The translations under genes were made by a program, and so were the position numbers. DNA of 64,000 nt from Heterodera schachtii. Taxonomy: Eukaryota > Nematoda > Chromadorea > Rhabditida > Heteroderidae. The stretch is from assembly GCA_023374025.1 (NCBI GenBank), contig SIJG01000105.1, positions 248,001-312,000 of the forward strand, given 5' to 3'. This document shows positions 57,353 to 64,000 of this stretch, in pieces. Within the stretch, counting starts at the first letter, position 1. Each line of letters starts with the position of its first letter. The notes under the pieces are model-generated. The model saw only the letters and a program-made list of their open reading frames with translations. It made no database searches and was not told the DNA's origin.

Positions 57353-58037
57353 ACAGACGAGTAGGGTTCTACCTAATTTAAAATGAAAATTTTAAAATTA
57401 CTGTATGTACAATACCAAACAAATGTTCCACTTTAATTAAAAAATAATAACTGCCAATCAAATCCCAAAATTTTATTTTCGGTAAGTCCAGAAGAAAACA
57501 GGAGAATATCCACCAAAAGGAAGGTAAATTTATAAAAAAATGAAAGACAAAAAGAAAAAATTGGTGAAAAACTAAATTAACTGAAAAGACAAACCATAAA
57601 CAGAAACAAAACATTTTGAAAGTGCTTTCGAGAGATCCAATATTATCAATATGACAAAAACTACTGAAGGTAAAAATGCTGACGAAAATGGTGGCAAAAT
57701 TGGCGAGAAGAGGGAAAGGAGATCAAAGCGGAAAGAACGAACCAAGTCATTCCAATTCAGTAAAGGTCACGGGTACGATGTCGCCAAATGCTGGACACAC
57801 TGTCTCCAACCTTTTAATGATTTTGTATTGTCGGGATTAAGTAGCATAGTAATACCGCCAATAATTATCACATCATCAGTATAATTGCGCATTATCGGGT
57901 CAAAATGGGGTCTAATTTGCAATCCAGAAAAAACAAAAACAATTTTGTTAGAGATTTTTGTTGCTAGATTAGTCTTGTCAAAATTTAGAATTTCTCTTGT
58001 TAAAATGACCATGTTTCCGTTTGAAAGTTGTGTTTTA
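57353..58037. other. Convergent intergenic DNA
   Basis: AT-rich. Overlapping open frames exist on + (57651-57884, Lys/Arg-rich then hydrophobic) and - (57767-58012), neither with a recognised motif. Confidence 0.4.
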
Positions 58038-60431
58038 TCAGTCTCCTCCTAAGTACCGGTAAAAATTTCTATTCAATTGAAACAGTACCGTCGGCTTAGC
58101 CACCGTTGAATAAGGCGACGCGTTGACTAAAGTTGGGGCAAGCCGATTTCGCAGCAAAGACACCTGGCAAAAATGGCGATTAAAGGGCGTAGATGCAACA
58201 CAAACAAAATCTATTCGCACCCCGTCATTGGTAATGCACCCGAAAATGTTCAGTTCGTCAAGGGTGTTCAACTGCAGAAATGCCATAGGTTCAATGCCGT
58301 AACAGCGCGACAGTGTGAGACGGCGGAGGTATTTGAGGCGGTTGCAAATGGAATCCAAGCAATTTTCAGTTAGCAACGCGTTATCACTCAGGTCCAATTC
58401 TACGAGATGGGAACAAACTTCGCACAGTTGGGCAACGCCTTGGGGAAATAAAGGGCAAAATTGAGACGAACAGAAAGAGAGGGAGCAGTGTTCTCCCCCA
58501 CCCCCGCCGTTTCCCCCGAATTTTTTTTTAATTTACTAAATGCAATTTTTCTTGAAAACATTTTTCAGCAATTTTTGGAATTTTTTTTCAAAATCAGTAA
58601 TTTACCATAAAAAATTTCGAATTTGTTTACCTTAGAATTTTCTTTAAAAAGACTAAGATTTTTTTCTTGAAAACTCTATGTAAAAACTTCTGGGGGGGGG
58701 GGGGAACGTAGTGCACCCAACAGAGAGAGACTCACTGCGGTCATTTAGCGACGAAAGCTGTCGGAAGCCAGACAGATTTAGCCGACGAACGCCGGAGGGC
58801 ATAAGTCGGCAGACGGCGAGCATGGCATCGGCATCCACCTCAGCCCAGGACAAATTCAGTTCCACGAGTCTGAAAAATTGTAAAGTTCAGAGGGGAATAA
58901 TAAAGAAATTCTACGATTAATGTCAAAGAAATGTGTGCAGATTTGCTCGATTCCAAACCTTTTTTACCAATTTTAAATAGCATAGAACATTAAATTGGTG
59001 ATTAAAGCCTATACTTTCATTCATAGATTAATTCCTATTGTGTCAGAGATGGTGTCTTCTTTAATTTAAAGTTGATATGCTATTTAAAATTGAAAAAACA
59101 TAGAATTGAAACCGATTTTAAGCAAAGGCGCAAATGTAAGCCAAAAAAGCATTTCCAACCAACCATCAGTAATTAAATTCTTACTTTTGACAAGCGCGCA
59201 AAATGACTTCAACCCCAGCGGCAGTGAGGCGTTTAGCGTACACCAAATCCAAGTGACGAAGCGCCGAATTATTGGCGATCGCCCGGCAGCACTCCTCGTC
59301 CAGCAATTCGCACGACTCCAAACTCAAAGCCTGAGCAATGGGAAAGTGTGTGCTTACAACAAATATGCTATTATAATGCCGTCTTTTAAATGACACTTTT
59401 ATTGCGTCCACTCGCCGATGACTCACTGACCTGAAGCGACTCGCACCGAATGAGCAGACGCAGCAGTGTGTCGCTTGAGCCAAACTTGGCCTGGCTCAGG
59501 TCCAAATGCGTTAACTGCGCAGTGGTCATCTGCTGCGAGTTGTACCACGAGAACAGAGAAAGGGGTTTTATCTGAATTTGTCAGATGCATTCATTTCAGC
59601 TAATTTTTTTAATGGCATTGACTTCGGTCGATGCCAACCGCAGCACTTTCAGCTGACGGTCGAACAGAGCATGGATGGACTCTTCATCGAGAAGCCGGCC
59701 GGCCAAGTTCATAAATTCCCAGAGAGTTTTGTCATTGCTAAATTTTAAAGAAAAATAAGAATGATGAAGACACTGTTCCATTATTAAGGGTATAGCCAGA
59801 GGGGGGAGGCCTGATTTGTGAGGGGACTTAATTTTTTAATCCCCCCCCCCCCGAAGCCAAGGGTACGGCAAGACCCTTGATCATACAGACCAAATAGTTC
59901 TTTAATAAGCTGTAATCCTAAAATTCAACAGAATCCCCCCCCCCGACACGCATTGAATTTGTCTTACGCAATTTGGCCGAAGCGGCGGCAGACGAGCATA
60001 ACACTAATCAAGTCGCGCTTGTTAAGATAGAAAAAAATGCGCAGCAAAAGCGAATCGGGAAGAGCACGACTGAAGTGGTCTGCTGGAAACATTCAATGGA
60101 TAGAAAGCCATTCATTCATTCCGAAAAATGACACCAATTTGTGTATGGGCTGAGGAAGAACGACGCGAAAATCGACTGGCACCCGAACATGGAGTTCTGT
60201 AGAACACATTGATGTCCGGTTTGGCACGCAAAATGGAGGAAATCTCCTGGAAAGATACCGAGTGAAGATCGGAACCGAAACTGGAGTCCATGTCGCCCTG
60301 AAACCGAAATTAAATTTGAGTATTGTCATTGTCTGTTAAATGTGTTGTCTTACCCGAAATTCTGCTGATTCGTTTAAGAGTTCCACCGACTCATCTTCAG
60401 CTAAAGCATCCACAGTTTTGCCGAGATCCAT
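58038..60431 (-). CDS. SKP2: SKP2-like F-box/leucine-rich-repeat protein
   Basis: Substrate receptor of an SCF ubiquitin ligase acting on cell-cycle regulators. The ATG at 60431 gives MDLGKTVDALAEDESVELLN, a Ser-rich N-terminal exon, then the F-box DHFSRALPDSLLLRIFFYLN followed by KRDLISVMLVCRRFGQIA (60080-59970). After KTLWEFMNLAGRLLDEESIH come repeats: QLKVLRLASTEV; LTHLDLSQAKFGSSDTLLRL; SLSLESCELLDEECCRAIAN; LRHLDLVYAKRLTAAGVEVI; VELNLSWAEVDADAMLAVCR; RRLNLSGFRQLSSLNDR; DLSDNALLTENCLDSICNRL; YLRRLTLSRCYGIEPMAFLQ; LDELNIFGC. The end SPYSTVAKPTVLF matches the vertebrate Skp2 C-terminal strand (FTTIARPTIG), unlike generic FBXL proteins. Stop at 58038. Convergent with the coiled-coil gene. Confidence 0.88.
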
Positions 60432-60521
60432 TTTAGGAATTTGATCGGAAATACTTTTATATTGATCAAAATTAAATATTTAAAAATAGATGAAGGACAA
60501 ATGTTAGATGGAATAAAAACT

Positions 60522-60688
60522 AGAGTTGAGCGGGACCGGGACCAAAACGCGGACAACTGAGTACCGAAGTCCCGGTTTTGGCCGGGACCGGGAAATTCCC
60601 GGTTTTCCCAGCCAAAAAGTCCCGGTTTTTCAACCCGGAAAGGTCCCGGTCCCGGTTTTGCCCAAAATTCCCGGTCCCGCTCAACTCT
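60522..60688. mobile_element. 167-bp GGGACCGGGA inverted-repeat element with 10-bp target duplication
   Basis: Termini AGAGTTGAGCGGGACCGGGA and TCCCGGTCCCGCTCAACTCT are exact inverse copies. AATAAAAACT flanks both sides (60512-60521, 60689-60698). The interior is made of further CCCGGTTTT words. A 9-11 bp duplication fits Mutator-like elements; that is inference. Confidence 0.9.
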
Positions 60689-60699
60689 AATAAAAACTA

Positions 60700-61294
60700 G
60701 GCAATCATGTCGATCATTGGTCCCGAAAATTTTTTTCTTAATTTTTTTTCTTAAAATTCTTATAACACTTTTCTAGGGGTGTTTTGAGGCGCTGAGCACG
60801 AATCCGGCCCCCATTTCGACCTATTTCTAACACCGGACCCGAATTCGAACAAAGTCCAAAATTATAATTTTATAAATTTCGATTTTTAGTCTAAAAATAG
60901 TTTCAACTATTTTGTATTGGAGCACTTATGAGTATCAGCGACTTTCAGTTCTTTCCGTGTGCGTAAACAAAGGTTGAACAAAAATAAGAAATTTGAAAGA
61001 ATTTGAATTTTTGACTTTTTGTTAGAATTTGAGTTCGGCGTTCTGAATTGGGCGAAATAGAAGGCGTATTCGTGATCAGCTACCCAGAAAACCCCTGGGA
61101 ACATGTTTTCATAATTTTTGAAATTAAAAAAAAATCGAAAAATGTTCGAATTTGAGTCCGGTGTTAGAAATAGGTCGAAATGGAGGCCGGATTCGTGCTC
61201 AGCGCCTCAAAACACCCCTAGAAACGTATTATCAAAATTTTCAGAAAAAAATTAAGAAAAAAAATTTTCGGGACCAATGATCGACATGATTGCC
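60700..61294. mobile_element. 595-bp inverted-repeat transposon with 9-bp target duplication
   Basis: Termini GGCAATCATGTCGATCATTG and CAATGATCGACATGATTGCC are exact inverse copies. TAAAAACTA flanks both sides (60691-60699, 61295-61303). The arms extend about 150 bp (GCGCTGAGCACGAATCCGGC; TTCGAATTTGAGTCCGGTGT) and share their core with the 39341-39782 element. A further copy of the core (GTGATCAGCTACCCAGAAAA) lies inside. No transposase. Confidence 0.93.
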
Positions 61295-61303
61295 TAAAAA
61301 CTA

Positions 61304-62409
61304 TGCAATTCGCGTCTCTTTACATTCATTAAACTCACGAGTCGAAGTACGTCGAAGAAACAAAAATGGATCGTTTTTAAAATTAATGGCAACTCATGAT
61401 TTTCATATAAACTTTTTCGCTTTGGGCATTTAATTTTGAAGTTTAAAATTGGCGGTGAAATTTTTTCCGCGTTGTTTTTTTTTTTTGAAAATAAATACTT
61501 TTTAAAAGACATTTTTATTTGGTTCTTATGCAGTTTAGGGCCCATATAAATAATTAACAATTGAAGCATTGTTTTACATCAGAATTAATATTGTTAAATG
61601 AATTAGAAGCTTTTTACACCAGAAAAATGGATCAATGGAAAAAAATTTTTGTTCGAATTCGGGTCCGGGGTTTGAAATTGGATAAATCCGAGTTAAGATT
61701 CGTAATCAGCACCCTCGAAAATCCCTTATAAAGTTGGTTTCGAGCCCAAAATATAAGTTTTTTTAAAAATAATTAGGGACCACAATTCTTTACCATTGCC
61801 CCAAAACCAAAAATTTCCGGCAAAATTCAAGAATATGTCTACTTCATTTAATTCCAAGAATAATGGACAGGTAAATAAACGAATGTTTTGCAGTGGTGTA
61901 TTACTAATTGTTACAAAAATCATTTTTTCATGGCCACTCACCCGTCCTGTGACCTGTTTAGGATTGGCAATTTCTCGGTTTATTGTCAAATGAAAAAACG
62001 ACACCCCTAACCTGAAGTGAAGGTGAAGAACTCACACGGATATTAGAAAACAAATGATTTTTTTTATTAGACTCAGAAACAATGCGTTTTATTTATCTTT
62101 TTTAAATCACTCGCTTTCAACATTGAGTAAAAATATCAAAATAATTAGACAGATATTAAGAAGGTATGTATAAGTCCCACTGCCTATGCCCTACCATTAT
62201 ACAACTGCCAAAAATTGGAATAAGGTGTTAGCATACCATTTTAATTTAAAACATGAAGCGGAGGTGCGGAAACGAATTTTCGGAGTTTACTTTTTTGACT
62301 GGCTCATTGTCAGCTCTTTTTTCCTTTTCTTTCTTCCTTCTCTTTGTGTTCCGATGTCTTTCTCCATTTTTCGTCATTTGCTTGTCGATAATTTGGGCTG
62401 ATCGATGAT
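61304..62409. other. AT-rich intergenic DNA with a transposon remnant at 61640-61790
   Basis: 61640-61760 carries TTCGAATTCGGGTCCGGGGT and CGTAATCAGCACCCTCGAAA, one arm of the same transposon family. A weak frame at 61796-61993 (hydrophobic, LLIVTKIIFSWPLTRPV) and one at 62192-62401 have no known motif. Confidence 0.5.
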
Positions 62410-64000
62410 TCAAATTACAATTACAAAGTTGGCCCGCCCTACCGATGACACAATGGAAGAGGCGTCGTCATCCTCGTCAATGGACACCTTTTCCAACGCC
62501 TTCTCAGCAGCACGAATGGCCGTTGCCTGTTGGAGAGCCAAAGGTTAAAGAAGAGAAACCCTTTCTAATGAATAAAGCACCTGTAGGAACTTCTCGAAGT
62601 CGTCCTCAACGTTGTCCTCGTCAAATGCATTCAAGCATTCTGAAAACATTCAATTAATGGCGACATTGTTTTTTTTTTTGTGTGGTTTGATATTAGTTAT
62701 AACGTTTAGGATTTAAAACCATCAGTCCAAATCCTACGAGATTCGCCGGGAGAATTGTCGACAAAATTGTCCAAGTTTTCTTCCATAAAGGCGCATTCGT
62801 CCTCCGTTAACGGAACATCGTCCGGGCCAATGATACCCACTGAAGTCGAAGCAGTGGTCAGCGGACCATCGCCGACATTTGGCTATAAAAAGGATCGGAA
62901 ATAAAAAGCAAGTGTTTCAAAACAGACTTCCGCGACAACGCCCCATTTGTTCTCGCGCAAATTGAACAAACATCGCACTTTTTCCCTCGCCGGCCTAAAA
63001 GTTTTAAATTAGTTTATCCCAATAATCGACCCTTGGCCTACTCGCTCAATTGGTCAGTCGTCGTTTCCTGAATGGACCGGTCAAACAAAGCAAGAAACTC
63101 AGCCATTGCTTGAGGCCCACGATCATTCTCGAGAAAACGGCCAACAAGCTGAAAATGCAATTCTTCACTAATTTTAATACGAATATTACACTTTGCATTG
63201 ACCTTGAGTGTTTTGACAATTACGTCCACTGTCTGATCAGTGATCGGCGTTTCCAACTTTGATAAGTTTCGCAATTGGTCAAATAAATATGCCGCGAGTT
63301 CAGAGGATTTGACGCCTTTGATCTTCAAATCAAATTTTAAAACAATTAAATACACTTTTTATTACCTCGAGTTTATCGTAAAGTTCAGCCAAGAAAAGAA
63401 CCTAAAAGGATGAAGAATGAAAATGGCGTTTCATTAAATTAAATCCCATGCTTATTTTAAGGGAATTCATTTTCGCCTTTTGATTATGCTTTGTCATTTC
63501 TATTAAATTGGATACCAAGTTTCGCAGGTGCTGAGCACTGAGAAATGCATTCGTTTCGTTGATAAACACGGAGATCTGCGGTAACAATATGCCGGTGGCA
63601 AAACTTTCGATGGTTCGGCAGAGGTATTGACCAAGACGAGAGTAATTGTACTGACTTTCGTCAAGAACGACCGCCTAAATTCAAGTTCACTGAGAAACAG
63701 TTAATAGCAGTTTCTTGAAACCATTTCAATGAGAATGGCGGCGCCGATCTCCAAGTCGGAAGACGACAACGGGTCACTGCCAACCAAACGCTCTTTGATC
63801 ACCATAGCCCAAGTCTCAAAAATGTTGGACACGTCGTACGCAATTTGCTCAAGTCCAATCTGCAGTTCCAACAGCGTCTAAAACGGCTATTTAAACATAT
63901 TTTATTATAACAAATACACCTTTCGTTTAGTCGAATTATGAATCTTTCCCATCAATTCGTCGGATAGAATGTATTGGGCAGGCATTGTGCCATTGATCCC
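62410..64000 (-). CDS. PAIP1: PAIP1-like MIF4G-domain protein, 5' end beyond window
   Basis: Poly(A)-binding-protein partner that stimulates translation via an eIF4G-like middle domain. From the window edge: MPAQYILSDELMGKIHNSTK, LLELQIGLEQIAYDVSNIFE, DESQYNYSRLGQYLCRTIES, VLFLAELYDKLE, IKGVKSSELAAYLFDQLRNL, VDVIVKTLKLVGRFLENDRG, MAEFLALFDRSIQE and EKVRCLFNLRENKWG, which follow the helical MIF4G pattern of PAIP1 (LFLGELYLNLEIKG; LVELRSSNWG). The C-terminal part is acidic: VPLTEDECAFMEENLDNF, NAFDEDNVEDDFEKFLQ (cf. the PABP-contacting EEAYEKF end of PAIP1), AIRAAEKALEKVSIDEDDDA and stop at 62410-62412. Exons are separated by 45-60 bp introns. Other MIF4G proteins are possible but fit less well. 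Confidence 0.8.

Noticed and set aside
57767..58012. Possible reverse-transcriptase YTDD box on the minus strand (NYTDDVIIIGG, then LNPDNTKSLK)
   Set aside because: Spacing between the acidic box and the LNP-x-KTK motif is far too short, and no other polymerase motif is present.

Overview
The window is nuclear DNA from a nematode. The support is a ground-like (GRL) domain gene, a family otherwise known from nematodes, an FRPR-type neuropeptide receptor, a serpentine-type receptor, many short introns (about 40-60 bp) in compact genes on both strands, and genes spaced closely enough to be read as operons. At least four introns look like GC-AG rather than GT-AG, and homopolymeric G/C runs and minisatellites are very common. 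Frequent GC-AG introns are known from potato cyst nematodes (Globodera), so a plant-parasitic tylenchid is my best guess, but this is inference. All gene models below were spliced by eye.

Layout. 0-7 kb: a serpentine-type 7TM receptor (+), a mitochondrial-type acetyl-CoA acetyltransferase (-) with an apparent frameshift and a hairpin element in one intron, and an unrecognised gene (+). 7-16.8 kb: one large receptor tyrosine phosphatase of the R3/DEP-1 type (-), with signal peptide, FN3 ectodomain, two candidate transmembrane exons and one catalytic domain. 16.8-23 kb: mostly G-rich low-complexity DNA and repeats, plus a small, probably truncated LIM-domain gene like ltd-1/hillarin. 23-33.4 kb is a dense housekeeping block: PPIL2 (+), eIF2B gamma (-), CFAP20 (-), FAM50/XAP5 (+) and an FRPR-like GPCR (-). 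36-40.3 kb: YIPF1/2 and ZRANB2 (both -), 207 bp apart and probably co-transcribed. 41.3-43.7 kb: a GT10 alpha-1,3-fucosyltransferase (+). 45-47 kb: a proline/glutamine-rich ground-like secreted protein (-). 50-57.2 kb: a long coiled-coil protein (+), possibly rootletin. 58-60.4 kb: SKP2 F-box/LRR protein (-). 62.4-64 kb: a PAIP1-like MIF4G protein (-), cut by the window edge.

Functionally the block mixes RNA processing and translation genes (PPIL2, ZRANB2, FAM50, eIF2B gamma, PAIP1), cilium-related genes (CFAP20, perhaps the coiled-coil gene), secretory/Golgi genes (YIPF, fucosyltransferase) and signalling receptors. I see no single pathway cluster. The most notable non-gene content is a family of short inverted-repeat transposons with 8-10 bp target duplications, two of them inserted side by side at 60.5-61.3 kb, and minisatellites that sit inside coding sequence or in a 3' UTR.
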